From Sandarakinorhabdus sp. (GTDB taxonomy: Bacteria; Pseudomonadota; Alphaproteobacteria; Sphingomonadales; Sphingomonadaceae): 16,027 bases of DNA. Shown piece by piece: positions 1 to 8,440 of this stretch. Position 1 is the stretch's first letter. The number at the start of each line of letters is the position of its first letter. The stretch spans positions 1-16,027 of the forward strand of contig JALOSK010000010.1 in NCBI GenBank assembly GCA_025458465.1. The letters are read 5' to 3'. Made by a program: the position numbers and the translations under genes. The notes under the pieces are model-generated. The model was not told where the DNA came from and searched no databases. It saw nothing but the letters and a program-made list of their open reading frames with translations.

Positions 1-125
1 CCGGCCGGCTTGGGCGCCCGGGTGTAGACGGCAACAATCTCGTGCCCGGCCGCGACCAGTGCATCAAGCGCCGGGACGGCAAAAAAGGGCGTGCCCATGT
101 GGATGATCCGGAGACTCTTCCCCAT
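1..125 (-). CDS. fmt: Methionyl-tRNA formyltransferase, N-terminal fragment
   Basis: Only the first 41 codons lie in the window; the gene continues past the left edge. Fmt transfers a formyl group from 10-formyl-tetrahydrofolate to Met-tRNAfMet for translation initiation. The visible protein begins [13 protein letters not shown] and continues [17 protein letters not shown], then [12 protein letters not shown]. This is the Rossmann-like start of the formyltransferase domain followed by the family's usual 'Y-x-x-P-P/K-P-A-G' segment. One oddity is Phe where most Fmt proteins have Asp or Glu in 'GTP(D/E)FAV'. The ATG at 125 is the only start that keeps the whole strand. No strong ribosome binding site precedes it. 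The gene follows pal by 44 bases without an obvious terminator, so it may be read through from the tol-pal operon. The more usual partner def is not next to it here. The identity rests on a short fragment. Confidence 0.82.
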   Translation of the reverse strand, partial: MGKSLRIIHMGTPFFAVPALDALVAAGHEIVAVYTRAPKPA

Positions 126-169
126 GGGGCACGCCTGTTATCGGGTTGCGATGGTGGGGGGAAGGGGCT

Positions 170-709
170 TTACCCGCCCATCACAATTGTAACGGCGCGG
201 CGGTTCTGCGCGAAGGCGCCTTCATCGCTGCCTTCCACCGCCGGGCGTTCCTTGCCGTAGGAGATGATGCTCAGCCGATCGACGGCAATGCCCTGGCCAG
301 CGAGGAAGTTCTTCGCCGAATTGGCGCGGCGCTCGCCCAGCGCAAGATTGTACTCGCGGGTGCCGCGTTCGTCGCAATGGCCTTCCAGTGTCACGCGCAC
401 ATTGGGGTTGGCGCGCAGCCATTCGGCGTGGCGGGCCAGCACGCCGCGCGCTTCGGCATCAAGTTCATAACTGTCATAGGCGAACAGCACCGTGTCGCTG
501 CCGGCCTGCTGGCGCAGATCGTCCTGGCTGCCCGGCACAAGGCTGCTGGCGGTTTCGGCCACCGGCGTGGTGGGCGTGGTTGCCGGAGTTTCCGGGCGTG
601 CGGTGGCCGGCGGCGGCGCCACCGCCACATCGGTGGTGGTGGGCGTGCAGGCGGCAATGGCAAGGCCAAGGCCGGCGAGCAGGGCCAGGCGCAGCGGGTT
701 CCGGTTCAT
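170..709 (-). CDS. pal: Peptidoglycan-associated lipoprotein Pal
   Basis: Pal is an outer-membrane lipoprotein that binds peptidoglycan and TolB. The protein has 179 residues. The chosen start gives MNRNPLRLALLAGLGLAIAAC, a lipoprotein signal with lipobox IAAC and the modified cysteine at residue 21. An AAAGGA ribosome binding site lies about 7 bases upstream. An in-frame ATG at 760 would add 17 residues before the signal and is unlikely. A Pro/Ala/Thr-rich linker follows, to about residue 60. The OmpA C-terminal domain then fills the rest. It contains the diaminopimelate-binding stretch GHCDERGTREYN followed by LGERRA, and it ends SYGKERPAVEG...QNRRAVTIV, much like E. coli Pal. The gene is last of the Tol set, 66 bases after tolB. 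Confidence 0.97.
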   Translation of the reverse strand: MNRNPLRLALLAGLGLAIAACTPTTTDVAVAPPPATARPETPATTPTTPVAETASSLVPGSQDDLRQQAGSDTVLFAYDSYELDAEARGVLARHAEWLRANPNVRVTLEGHCDERGTREYNLALGERRANSAKNFLAGQGIAVDRLSIISYGKERPAVEGSDEGAFAQNRRAVTIVMGG

Positions 710-775
710 GACAGCATCCTTTCGTTTGGAAGTTCTGGCAGGAAGGTCCTGTAAATTCATAACATTCAGGTCGGT

Positions 776-2122
776 TCAGGGCAACAGGGGCGACCATGCC
801 GGATCAGAGGCATCCAGCGGGGTGGCCAGCCGTCGTTCGTTCAGGCCGGAAATATCAACCGACCACAGGCCCGTGCGGCCACTGCGATCGGACCGCGCGA
901 ACATGATCACCCGGCCATTGGGTGACCAGGATGCGCCTTCATCCTGATAGCCGTTGGTGAGCAGCCGTTCGCCCGACCCATCGGGGCGCATGACGCCGAT
1001 GCCGAACCGGCCGCCGCCCATGCGGGTGAAGGCGATATAGTCGCCGCGCGGGCTCCACACCGGGCTGGCGGAGCGGCCCTCGCCAAAGCTGATGCGACGC
1101 TGGTTGCCGCCATCGGCATCCATCACATACACTTGCTGGCTGCCGCCGCGATCGCTTTCGAACACGATCTTGCTGCCATCGGGCGAATAGCTGGGTGAGG
1201 TGTCGATGCCCGGCCCGGTGGTCAGCCGCACCGATTGCCGGGTGGCGATGTTGTAGCGCCAGATATCGGTGTTGCCGCCCACCGCCATCGAGAAGATGAG
1301 GTTCTGCCCATCGGGCGAGAAGCGCGGCGCAAAGCTCATGCCCTGGAATTCGCCCACCGCTTCCTGCCGGCCGCTGCCCAGCGTGTAGAGCCAGACGCGC
1401 GGGCGGTTGTTCTCGAAGCTCATGTAGGTGATCGTCTGCTGCCCCGGCGCAAAGCGCGGCGTGAGCACCAGATTCTGGCCCGAGGTGAGGAAACGGTGCT
1501 GGGCACCATCCTGGTCCATGATGGCCAGTCGCTTGATGCGCTTGGTGCGTGGCCCGGTTTCGCTGACATAGACGATGCGGCTGTCGAAATAGCCGGTTTC
1601 GCCGGTGAGCCGCGAATAGACGAGATCGGCGCACTTGTGGGCCGCGCGGCGCCAGCCGGCCGCCGTGGTCACGAAGCCCTGCCGGGCGATCTCGCTGCCG
1701 GCGAACACATCATAGGCGTAACAGGCCAGGGTGATCCCGCCATCGGGATTGGCTGTCACGGTGCCCGTCACCAGTGCCTGCGCGGCAATGGTGCGCCACG
1801 CCGGAAAATCGGGCGCCAGCACGCTGTCCACCCCCACGGTGGTGGTGAACGCGGCCGGATCGAGTGGGCGGAACAGGCCGGACGATTTGAGATCGTTGGC
1901 AATCACCTGCGCCACCCGTTGCCCAAGCGCCGTCGTGGTGCCCGCTTCGGTGGTGCCGGCATTGCCGGGGGCAAAGGCCGGAACGGCAATCGGCATCGGT
2001 TGGGTGAGGCCGGCATTGATGTCCACCCGCAGCGGGCCGGCAGCGGGTGCAGCCGCCGGCGCGGCGGGCTGGGCGAACGCGGGGGCGGCAACAGCCGCAA
2101 GCAGCAGGGGAATCAGGCGCAT
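776..2122 (-). CDS. tolB: Tol-Pal system periplasmic protein TolB
   Basis: TolB is a periplasmic protein that shuttles between Pal and TolA. The chosen start gives 448 residues, close to E. coli TolB (430), and opens with the cleavable signal [18 protein letters not shown]. An open frame runs 24 codons further upstream, but those residues would sit before the signal peptide and are probably untranslated. After the signal comes a short Ala/Pro-rich stretch, then the N-terminal domain. The C-terminal half is a six-bladed beta-propeller, seen as repeated 'SPDG'-type turns: [30 protein letters not shown] and [10 protein letters not shown], and it ends DPAWSPLLP. It lies 75 bases after tolA, with no terminator seen between them. 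The segment matching the TolB box (LRVDINAG) sits after the Ala/Pro stretch, not directly after the signal peptide. Confidence 0.96.
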   Translation of the reverse strand: MRLIPLLLAAVAAPAFAQPAAPAAAPAAGPLRVDINAGLTQPMPIAVPAFAPGNAGTTEAGTTTALGQRVAQVIANDLKSSGLFRPLDPAAFTTTVGVDSVLAPDFPAWRTIAAQALVTGTVTANPDGGITLACYAYDVFAGSEIARQGFVTTAAGWRRAAHKCADLVYSRLTGETGYFDSRIVYVSETGPRTKRIKRLAIMDQDGAQHRFLTSGQNLVLTPRFAPGQQTITYMSFENNRPRVWLYTLGSGRQEAVGEFQGMSFAPRFSPDGQNLIFSMAVGGNTDIWRYNIATRQSVRLTTGPGIDTSPSYSPDGSKIVFESDRGGSQQVYVMDADGGNQRRISFGEGRSASPVWSPRGDYIAFTRMGGGRFGIGVMRPDGSGERLLTNGYQDEGASWSPNGRVIMFARSDRSGRTGLWSVDISGLNERRLATPLDASDPAWSPLLP

Positions 2123-2197
2123 GAACAGACCATAGCAACAAGCCGACGCAAGCGGCACCCCGGCCGGACGCTGAAAGACGGCAGGTCGAGCCATTGG

Positions 2198-2985
2198 TCA
2201 GGTCATCTCCTCGGGATCGAAGTTGATTTCGACATTGGCCCACAGATCATACATCTTGGCCGGCAGTTTCAGCGGCTGGCAGCGCAGCACGGCACGGCGC
2301 GCGGTTTCGGCGAAGGCCCGGGCATAATCGGCGTTGGCCGTCGTGGTGCCGCTGGGCCGGCCCACTTCGGGCATGCCGACCACCCGGCCATCGCGGCTGT
2401 ATTGCACCTGCACGATCACGGTCATCCGCCGCACGTCGCGGCCGCCCGCTGGCGGGTTCCAGCACGGCGCCACCTGGGCGCGGATGGCCTGTGCAAGCGT
2501 TGCCGCCGCACGCGGATCAACCGTGGCGGTCCTGGGGGCATCATTGCCCAGTTCCTTCGCCAGCTTCGACGTGTCGAGCATCTTCTTCGGCGCCTTGGGC
2601 AGCGCCTTGTCGATCAGGTTGGCGAGGCTGGATGTGTCGAGCGGGGAGGGTGGTGCCCTGGTCGGCGCGGCCTGCGGCTTGGGTTCAGGTTTCGGCTTCA
2701 CCGGTTCCGGCGGTGGCACTGCATCGGGTTTCACCGGTTCCGGTTCGGGCGCGGTGTCCGGTTGGGCTTCGGGCGCGGCAGCCGGTTCCTGCGGCGCGGC
2801 TTCCATCGAGGGCTTCGGCGCTTCGGTAACGCGCGGCGCATCGGCGATGGTCACCAGCTCCACCGGCACGGCATCGGTGGCCGCCGGCATCAGCCGCTGG
2901 CTGTGCTGCCAGGCCAGGCTCAGCGCGCCAATCAGCGCGATGTGCGCGACCCCGGCGGCCAGCAGCCAATATCGTTCCGTCGCGG

Positions 2986-2989
<4 letters not shown>
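2198..2989 (-). CDS. tolA: TolA, inner-membrane anchored energy transducer of the Tol-Pal system
   Basis: TolA carries the TolQR conformational signal across the periplasm to TolB-Pal. The protein has 263 residues, much shorter than E. coli TolA (about 420). One membrane helix lies at residues 8-27 (WLLAAGVAHIALIGALSLAW), with a histidine inside it as in the family's membrane motif. Residues 60-110 form a Pro/Glu/Lys-rich spacer with repeated EPVKP units in place of the long alanine helix of enteric TolA. The C-terminal third is the TolA/TonB-like domain: TLAQAIRAQVAPCWNPP, then a strand RRMTVIVQVQYSRDGRV and a final LWANVEINFDPEEM. It has a cysteine pair (CWNPP and LRCQPL) that could form a disulfide. 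The start overlaps the tolR stop as ATGA, which supports both the start and translational coupling. TonB is the main alternative name; the operon context settles it as TolA. Confidence 0.93.
2697..2743. repeat. In-frame 14-bp direct repeat inside tolA
   Basis: The 14 bases ttcaccggttccgg occur at 2697-2710 and again, identically, at 2730-2743. The 33-base offset is exactly 11 codons. On the minus strand they encode the repeated EPVKP unit of the TolA spacer. This looks like a small coding duplication in a low-complexity linker whose length can vary without harm. Confidence 0.8.
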
Positions 2990-3431
<442 letters not shown>

Positions 3432-3432
<1 letters not shown>

Positions 3433-4142
3433 CAGCGCCCCTCCATGCCGTCAAGCTGGCGGGACAGCAGGTTCAGGAACTCTTCGCCGAAGCCCGACAG
3501 GCGAGCCTCCAGGCGGTTCACCCGGTGCAGCAACCGGTTGTAACCGATCACCGCGGGGATCGCCGCGAACAGGCCGATGGCGGTGGCGAACAGCGCTTCG
3601 GCGATGCCGGGTGCCACGATGGCCAGGCTGGTGTTCTGGCTGGCGGCGATGCCGGTGAAGCTGCGCATGATGCCCCACACCGTGCCGAACAGGCCAACAA
3701 ACGGCGCCACCGAACCGATGGTGGCCAGCACAGACAATCGGTCCGAAAGATCGTCGATATCGCGGGCGATGGCCACGTTGATGGCACTGGCGAGGCGCGC
3801 GCGCAGGCCCTCGCGGTCGATGCCGGCGCGCTTGGCCGAAAGGCTGCGCCGCCATTCGTTCATGCCGGCGGTGAAGGCCCGTGCCGAAGGATGGGCGGCC
3901 CGGCTCGCCTGGTCATAGAGCGCATCGAGATTGTCCGACTTCCAGAACCAGTCCTCGAACCTGGCGGCTTCGGCGTTGATCGTCTTGAGCCGGCGGGAAC
4001 GTTCGAGGATGATCGCCCAGCTCCACACCGATGCCAGCAACAGGCCCAGCATGACCGCCTTCACAACGATATCGGCCTGCAGGAACAGTGCCCATGGCGA
4101 CAGATCGGCAGCGGCTTTCAGGGCGATTTCGGTGTCCATCAT
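3432..4142 (-). CDS. tolQ: TolQ, MotA/TolQ/ExbB-family proton-channel subunit
   Basis: TolQ is the inner-membrane channel subunit of the Tol-Pal motor. The protein has 236 residues. Three membrane helices are visible: about residues 24-47 (IVVKAVMLGLLLASVWSWAI), a second around VLATIGSVAPFVGLFGTVWG, and a third around IAEALFATAIGLFAAIPAVI. The last two carry the conserved Gly/Pro/Thr pattern of the ExbB/TolQ channel. A large cytoplasmic loop lies between helices 1 and 2. The frame is open far upstream, to 4994, but those codons lie over ybgC and the rplS terminator, so the start is set at the tandem ATG-ATG. The first ATG (4142) overlaps the ybgC stop as ATGA; the second (4139) would give 235 residues. 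The two cannot be told apart by eye. Confidence 0.96.
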
Positions 4143-4585
4143 GCATCCTGTGGCAGAAGTTCGGAAAATATGGCCATCCAGTCCGCCGGCTGACGGCGCG
4201 GACGGCCGGCGGGATCGAGGAAGGCGGCGGTGAGCGTGGCTTCGGCCAGCACCTCGCCATCGCGGCGGATGGCCTGCGCCAGCCGGCAGGCAGCGGCACG
4301 CGCCGACAACAGGCGCGTTTCGATGGTCAGCACATCGTCCAGCCGGGCCGGGCGCCGCCACTTGATGTCCATTTCCGTCACCGCATAGGCGCCAAGGCCG
4401 GCTTTCACGGCGGCGCCATGATCGATGCCGGCCATGCGCAGGAACTCGGTGCGGCCACGTTCCAGGAAGTGCAGATATTTGGCGTGGTACATGATGCCTG
4501 CCGTGTCGGTATCCTCGAAATAGACGCGCGCCGTCAGGCGGTGCAGGCCATGTTCGATGGTACCGGAGGGGGGCAGGGTGACCAT
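4139..4585 (-). CDS. ybgC: YbgC-type acyl-CoA thioesterase of the Tol-Pal operon
   Basis: This is a hotdog-fold (4-hydroxybenzoyl-CoA thioesterase family) enzyme that hydrolyses acyl-CoA thioesters. It is almost always the first gene of tol-pal operons, as here. The protein has 148 residues, a little longer than E. coli YbgC. The signature YFEDTDTAGIMYHAKYLHFL holds the catalytic aspartate, Asp27 by alignment with E. coli Asp18, followed by ERGRTEFLR. The ATG at 4585 is the start that gives family length. An open frame reaching to 4918 overlaps rplS and its terminator and is not credible as coding. GGAG sits only three bases from the ATG, which is close for a ribosome binding site. A promoter-like sequence would place transcription start at or next to the ATG. 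The stop overlaps tolQ as ATGA. Confidence 0.93.
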   Translation of the reverse strand: MVTLPPSGTIEHGLHRLTARVYFEDTDTAGIMYHAKYLHFLERGRTEFLRMAGIDHGAAVKAGLGAYAVTEMDIKWRRPARLDDVLTIETRLLSARAAACRLAQAIRRDGEVLAEATLTAAFLDPAGRPRRQPADWMAIFSELLPQDA

Positions 4586-4591
4586 GGGCTC

Positions 4592-4621
4592 CAGATAGAG
4601 ACGCCTGCCCCGGAAGGGCAA
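4592..4621 (-). promoter_or_regulatory. Possible promoter for ybgC-tol-pal
   Basis: On the minus strand TTGCCC (4616-4621) and TATCTG (4592-4597) are separated by 18 bases. This is the only sigma70-like pair I see between the rplS terminator and ybgC. Transcription would begin about seven bases past the -10 element, at the ybgC ATG itself, which implies a leaderless message. The match to consensus is moderate. Confidence 0.35.
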
Positions 4622-4639
4622 CGAAAAATGGACGCAATG

Positions 4640-4675
4640 AAAAGGGCGCCGGCAGCAGTGCCACCGGCGCCCTTT
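4640..4675 (-). terminator. rplS: Intrinsic terminator after rplS
   Basis: A perfect 12-bp stem is formed by aaagggcgccgg (4641-4652) and ccggcgcccttt (4664-4675) around an 11-base loop. Read on the minus strand, the GC-rich stem runs into TTTT and then CATTG. It lies just past the rplS stop codon, so it ends the ffh-to-rplS block and separates it from ybgC-tol-pal. Confidence 0.88.
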
Positions 4676-4692
4676 CCTGAATGTGAACGCGC

Positions 4693-5067
4693 TTATTCGG
4701 TTGGCCGGGCGTCGCGCTTTTCCACGATGCGCGCGGACTTGCCGCTGCGGCCACGCAGATAATAGAGCTTGGCGCGGCGCACGACACCGCGGCGCACCAC
4801 TTCGATGGCCTCGATGCTCGGGCTGTACAGCGGGAACACACGCTCCACGCCTTCGCCAAAGCTGATCTTGCGCACGGTGAACGACGAACCGATGCCCTTG
4901 TTCGAACGCGCGATGCACACGCCTTCATAGTTCTGGACGCGGGTGCGTTCGCCTTCAACCACGCGCACGCCAACGCGCAGCGTGTCACCAGCACGGAATT
5001 CCGGAATCTTCTTTTCGGCGGTCAGCTTGGCAATCTGTTCCGCTTCGATCTGCTGGATGAGATTCAT
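4693..5067 (-). CDS. rplS: 50S ribosomal protein L19
   Basis: L19 is a large-subunit ribosomal protein at the interface with the 30S subunit. The protein has 124 residues, the normal size. It begins [15 protein letters not shown] and contains [59 protein letters not shown] and the typical end [20 protein letters not shown]. The start is well supported: it lies one base after the trmD stop, with AGGA inside the trmD tail about six bases upstream. The frame is open further upstream, but that part lies over trmD. It is last gene of the block and is followed by a strong terminator. Confidence 0.98.
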   Translation of the reverse strand: MNLIQQIEAEQIAKLTAEKKIPEFRAGDTLRVGVRVVEGERTRVQNYEGVCIARSNKGIGSSFTVRKISFGEGVERVFPLYSPSIEAIEVVRRGVVRRAKLYYLRGRSGKSARIVEKRDARPTE

Positions 5068-5068
5068 C

Positions 5069-5797
5069 TCATTCCTCATTCTTCTTCTGTCGCGCGCCAG
5101 AGGGCGACTGGACCCGGCCATCCCCATGATGACCCCACAGATCCGGCCGCCGTGACCGTGTGTCCGTTTCGGACCGCGCGCGTCGCCAGGCGGCGATGCG
5201 TGCGTGATCCCCCGATCGCAACGCTTCGGGGATCGCAAGGCCTTCCCACAGGGCGGGCCTTGTATAATGCGGATGTTCAAGAAGGCCGCTCTCGTGGCTT
5301 TCCTCAACCCCGCTTGAAGCGGCGCCCATTACACCGGGGAGCAGCCGTACGCAAGCATCCATCACCACCAGCGCCGCCATCTCGCCACCCGACAGCACAT
5401 AATCGCCGATCGAAACCTCCTCGATGGCGCGGCGCTGGAAAATGCGCTCGTCAAACCCCTCAAAGCGGCCGCACAGGATGATGGCGCCCGGCCCTTCCGC
5501 CAGCCCGCGCACGCGGGCTTGCGTGAGCGGGCGCCCGCGCGGTGTCATCGCAAGACAAGGGCGGCCATCGGCCACTGCATCGATGCTGGCGGCCAGCACG
5601 TCGGCCTTCAGCACCATGCCCGGCCCGCCACCGGCCGGCGTGTCGTCAACCGTGCGGTGCCTGTCGGTGGAAAAATCGCGGATGTTGACCGCCTCGCAGG
5701 TCCAGCTTCCCTCGGCCAGAGCGCGGCCGGCAAGACTGTGCCCCAGCGGCCCTGGAAACATGTCGGGATAGAGCGTCAGGATGGTGGCCCGCCACAT
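5069..5797 (-). CDS. trmD: tRNA (guanine-37-N1)-methyltransferase TrmD
   Basis: TrmD uses S-adenosylmethionine to methylate N1 of G37 in tRNAs with G at position 36, which prevents +1 frameshifting. The protein has 242 residues. Visible landmarks are the N-terminal [34 protein letters not shown], and the trefoil-knot cofactor site [13 protein letters not shown] with [26 protein letters not shown] and the C-terminal tRNA-binding part ending RRPDLW follow. The start MWRATILTL overlaps the rimM stop as TGATG; another in-frame ATG lies four codons earlier. The last 20 or so residues, after RRPDLW, form a polar tail. Its coding bases also carry the rplS ribosome binding site. Confidence 0.97.
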   Translation of the reverse strand: MWRATILTLYPDMFPGPLGHSLAGRALAEGSWTCEAVNIRDFSTDRHRTVDDTPAGGGPGMVLKADVLAASIDAVADGRPCLAMTPRGRPLTQARVRGLAEGPGAIILCGRFEGFDERIFQRRAIEEVSIGDYVLSGGEMAALVVMDACVRLLPGVMGAASSGVEESHESGLLEHPHYTRPALWEGLAIPEALRSGDHARIAAWRRARSETDTRSRRPDLWGHHGDGRVQSPSGARQKKNEE

Positions 5798-6285
5798 CAG
5801 GCCAGCCACACCCGATCAATCACCAGGCGGTCGGCTTCCTCGCGGACGGCATCGGCAACAAATGGTACCATCACGCTGCCGCCGCTTGTTCGCGCGATGT
5901 CCAATATGTCGGACGCGCCATAATTCTCGATGGACTTCACATGGCCCACGGCGGCGCCCGTCTCGTCCACCACGGCCATGCCGATATAATCGGCAACATA
6001 ATATTCGCCGTCGGCCAAGGGGGGCAGCGCGTCGCGCGGCACGGTGAGTTGCAGGCCGCGCAAGGCTTCGGCGGCGTTGCGATCGGTGATGCCTTCGAAC
6101 CTGGCCACCGCCATGCCGGGCTTGTCAGGGCGAATGCCCTGCAACGCAAGCGCCCGCCCGCCCGCATCAAAGCGGGCGTGGCGGGCGAGTGCATCAGGCG
6201 TATCGGTGAACAGCTTCAGCCGCACCTCGCCCCTTATGCCGTGGGCGCCGGCAATGGCGGCCAGCACGATGTGATCGGCCGCCAT
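5797..6285 (-). CDS. rimM: Ribosome maturation factor RimM
   Basis: RimM helps assemble the 30S head around S19 during late 16S rRNA processing. The protein has 162 residues. The N-terminal RimM domain shows [18 protein letters not shown] with the family's G-x-x-G-I-R/K-G-E turn, then the TDTPDAL segment. The C-terminal PRC-barrel-like part has [18 protein letters not shown], then [15 protein letters not shown] and [10 protein letters not shown]. The gene starts 12 bases after the rpsP stop with a weak ribosome binding site, and its stop shares a base with the trmD start. The position between rpsP and trmD is the classical operon order. Confidence 0.96.
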   Translation of the reverse strand: MAADHIVLAAIAGAHGIRGEVRLKLFTDTPDALARHARFDAGGRALALQGIRPDKPGMAVARFEGITDRNAAEALRGLQLTVPRDALPPLADGEYYVADYIGMAVVDETGAAVGHVKSIENYGASDILDIARTSGGSVMVPFVADAVREEADRLVIDRVWLA

Positions 6286-6297
6286 CCCGCAGGCGCC

Positions 6298-6792
6298 TTA
6301 TTCGGCCTTGTCGCCTTCGCCGGCGTCGGCGGCGGCTTCTTCAACGGCAGCTTCTTCCACGGCAACTTCTTCAGCCGGCGCGGCGGCAGCCTCGGCGGCA
6401 GCGGCGGCGGCTTCAGCCGCTTCGGCTTCGGCGGCAGCGGCGGCTTCAGCGGCTTCGGCGGCCTTCTGGGCGGCCATTTCAAGCCGTTCCTTGGCCTTGG
6501 CGCCCGGTTCGCCCTTCTGCGGGTTCACCTTGGCAGCGCGGGTGCGCAGGCCAGCGGCATCCAGGAAGCGGGCGACACGATCCGTCGGCTGCGCGCCAAC
6601 ACCCAGCCAATAGGCAGCGCGTTCGGTGTCCAGCGTCACGCGGCCCGCGTCGTCACGCGGCAGCAGCGGGTTGTAGGTGCCGATCTTTTCCAGGAACTTG
6701 CCATCGCGCGGGGCGCGGCTGTCAGCCACGACGATGCGATAGAAGGGGCGCTTCTTCATGCCGCCGCGCGCGAGGCGAATTGCGATAGCCAT
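6298..6792 (-). CDS. rpsP: 30S ribosomal protein S16 with Ala/Glu-rich C-terminal tail
   Basis: S16 is a small-subunit assembly protein of the 30S body. Residues 1-85 are a standard S16: [44 protein letters not shown] and a [17 protein letters not shown] segment. At 164 residues it is about twice the length of E. coli S16 (82). The extra part, after about residue 105, is almost wholly Ala and Glu ([20 protein letters not shown] and further EEAAVEEAA repeats) and is predicted helical and acidic. Tails of this kind are known in alphaproteobacterial S16, though length and sequence vary. A good AAGGAAG ribosome binding site sits about seven bases before the ATG. It follows ffh by 36 bases. Confidence 0.97.
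   Translation of the reverse strand: MAIAIRLARGGMKKRPFYRIVVADSRAPRDGKFLEKIGTYNPLLPRDDAGRVTLDTERAAYWLGVGAQPTDRVARFLDAAGLRTRAAKVNPQKGEPGAKAKERLEMAAQKAAEAAEAAAAAEAEAAEAAAAAAEAAAAPAEEVAVEEAAVEEAAADAGEGDKAE
6301..6480 (-). repeat. rpsP: Low-complexity Ala/Glu codon repeats in rpsP
   Basis: On the plus strand this stretch is an alternation of ggcggc, ggcttc and cttcttc units, encoding Ala and Glu on the minus strand. Near-repeats of cttcttcaacggcag / cttcttccacggcaa occur around 6335-6375. It reads like slippage-prone trinucleotide expansion inside the tail codons of the S16 gene. Confidence 0.7.
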
Positions 6793-6828
6793 TGATATTC
6801 TTCCTTCAGTTTAACCAGAGCGTTGAAA

Positions 6829-8322
6829 TTATTTCCTGCCGAACTTGTTGAAGCCGGGTGGCAGTGAACCCATGCCGGGGCGACCGAACATCCGGCCGAT
6901 GGCCCCCAAATCGATGGCGCCGCCAGGTTCGCCGGCTGGCGCCGCGCCGTCCGGGCCGGGCAGGGCGCCAGCCCCCCCCATTCCCGCCAGCATCTTCATC
7001 ACGCCCTTCATGCCGCCCATCTTCTTCAGGCGCTTCATGGCATTGGCCATTTCCTGGTGCATCTTCAGCACCTTGTTCACATCCTGCACGGTGGTGCCGG
7101 AACCGTTGGCGATCCGGATCTTGCGCTTGGCAGTCAGGATTTCAGGCTTGGTCCGCTCCTTGGGCGTCATCGACAGGATGATTGCTTCCATGCGGTCCAG
7201 CAGCTTGGGGTTGATGGCGCCCGTGTCCATTGCCTTCTTGGCAGCGCCCATGCCCGGCATCATCGCCGCCAGGCCCGACAAGCCGCCCATCTTCTTCATC
7301 TGGGCCAATTGCTGGCGCAGATCGTCCATGTCGAACTGGCCCTTGGCCAGCTTCTCCGCCATCTTCTCCGCCTGTTCGGCTTCGAAATTGGCGGCGGCCT
7401 TTTCCACGAGGCCAACGATGTCGCCCATGCCCAGGATGCGGCCAGCGACGCGGCGGGCATCGAACAGCTCCAGCGCGTCGATCTTCTCGCCCACGCCGGC
7501 AAAGCGGATCGGAGCGCCAGTAACGCTGCGCATCGACAGCGCCGCCCCACCACGCGCATCGCCATCCATGCGGGTGAGGATCACGCCCGTCAGTGCCACG
7601 CGCTCCTTGAAGGCGGAGGCCACGTTCACCGCGTCCTGACCGGTCAGGCTGTCCACCACCAGCAGGATCTCATCAGGCGTGGTGGCGCCGGCGATGGCGG
7701 CCATCTCGGCCATCAGCGCTTCATCGACGCCCAGGCGGCCTGCGGTGTCGAGCAGCACGACATCAAAGCCCTGCAGCTTTGCCGACTGGCGGGCACGTTC
7801 GGCAATCTGCACCGGAGTCTGGCCGGCAATGATCGGCAGGGTGGCGATGCTGGTCTGTTCGCCCAGCACCCGCAGCTGTTCCTGGGCAGCCGGACGCGCA
7901 ACGTCCAGGCTGGCCATCAGCACCTTCTTGCGCTCACGCGTGGTCAGCCAGTTGGCGAGCTTGGCCGTGCTGGTCGTCTTGCCCGAACCTTGCAGACCCA
8001 CCATCATCACCACGGCCGGTGGCGTTACGGCAATCTTCAGCGGCGCCGGTTCGTCGCTGCCGCCCAGCAGATCGACCAGACAATCATTGACGATCTTGAC
8101 GACCTGCTGACCGGGGGTGACCGACTTGATGACCTCGGCGCCGATGGCGCGCTGGGTGGCGTCCTCGATGAAATCCTTGACCACCGGCAGGGCGACATCG
8201 GCTTCCAGCAGCGCCACGCGCACTTCCCGCATGGCGGCGCGCACATCGATCTCGGTCAGCGCGCCACGGCCGCGCAACCGCTCGAAAATACTGCCAAGCC
8301 GATCGGAAAGACTGTCGAACAA
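6829..8322 (-). CDS. ffh: Signal recognition particle GTPase Ffh
   Basis: Ffh is the SRP54 homologue that binds 4.5S RNA and signal sequences and docks with FtsY. With a TTG start at 8322 it has 497 residues and begins (M)FDSLSDRLGSIFERLRGRG, matching the usual MFDxLxDRL start. This places the P-loop GLQGSGKTT at residues 109-117, as expected. The N domain has ALLEADVALPVV. The GTPase domain has DTAGRL and TRMDGDARGG. The methionine-rich M domain has MKKMGGLSGLAAMMPGMG, KERTKPEILTAKRKIRIANG and LKKMGGMKGVMKM. A Gly/Pro-rich tail of about 45 residues ends it. GAGGGG lies nine bases before the TTG. A stronger GGAGG further upstream fits an in-frame CTG at 8349 instead. An in-frame ATG at 8493 would add an unrelated segment and lies upstream of the likely promoter. 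Confidence 0.96.
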   Translation of the reverse strand: MFDSLSDRLGSIFERLRGRGALTEIDVRAAMREVRVALLEADVALPVVKDFIEDATQRAIGAEVIKSVTPGQQVVKIVNDCLVDLLGGSDEPAPLKIAVTPPAVVMMVGLQGSGKTTSTAKLANWLTTRERKKVLMASLDVARPAAQEQLRVLGEQTSIATLPIIAGQTPVQIAERARQSAKLQGFDVVLLDTAGRLGVDEALMAEMAAIAGATTPDEILLVVDSLTGQDAVNVASAFKERVALTGVILTRMDGDARGGAALSMRSVTGAPIRFAGVGEKIDALELFDARRVAGRILGMGDIVGLVEKAAANFEAEQAEKMAEKLAKGQFDMDDLRQQLAQMKKMGGLSGLAAMMPGMGAAKKAMDTGAINPKLLDRMEAIILSMTPKERTKPEILTAKRKIRIANGSGTTVQDVNKVLKMHQEMANAMKRLKKMGGMKGVMKMLAGMGGAGALPGPDGAAPAGEPGGAIDLGAIGRMFGRPGMGSLPPGFNKFGRK

Positions 8323-8353
8323 AGGCCGCGGCCCCTCAGGTGAAGTCAGCTTG

Positions 8354-8358
8354 CCTCC
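8354..8358 (-). promoter_or_regulatory. ffh: Consensus GGAGG upstream of the ffh start
   Basis: A perfect anti-Shine-Dalgarno match, GGAGG on the minus strand, lies 31 bases upstream of the TTG that family alignment selects. It is only four bases from an in-frame CTG at 8349. It could drive a nine-residue longer Ffh from CTG, act as a standby ribosome site for the TTG, or be accidental. Confidence 0.4.
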
Positions 8359-8359
8359 A

Positions 8360-8399
8360 AATGAAAACGCGCCGGCGGGCGAAAACTCGCTGGCCGGCG
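8360..8399 (-). terminator. Terminator-like hairpin in the ffh 5' leader (possible attenuator)
   Basis: Arms at 8370-8382 and 8387-8399 pair over 11 of 13 positions (seven outer and four inner pairs, two-base internal mismatch) around a four-base loop. Read on the minus strand, the stem is followed by CGTTTTCATTT, a T-rich run like that of an intrinsic terminator. It lies between the likely ffh promoter and the ffh start. On the plus strand no T-run follows, so it would act only toward ffh. Either it is a conditional leader terminator or it ends a short transcript; this is inference from shape only. Confidence 0.45.
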
Positions 8400-8440
8400 T
8401 GCATCCTCGGACGCAAGGCCCCCGGTTGGGAGCCGCTGCC

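Noticed and set aside
4143..4994. An upstream extension of the tolQ frame (520 codons in total).
   Set aside because: The extra codons run over ybgC, the rplS terminator and rplS, and TolQ of family length starts at the ATGA overlap.
7057..8343. A 428-codon open frame on the plus strand over ffh.
   Set aside because: It is a mirror frame of a conserved GTPase gene; its His/Gln/Arg-rich translation has no family pattern and no ribosome binding site stands out.
8402..8434. A possible 4.5S (SRP) RNA in the ffh leader, suggested by the nearby hairpin and ffh.
   Set aside because: The conserved 4.5S core (GGAA-type tetraloop with flanking AGGUCC / AGCAGCC bases) is not seen there.
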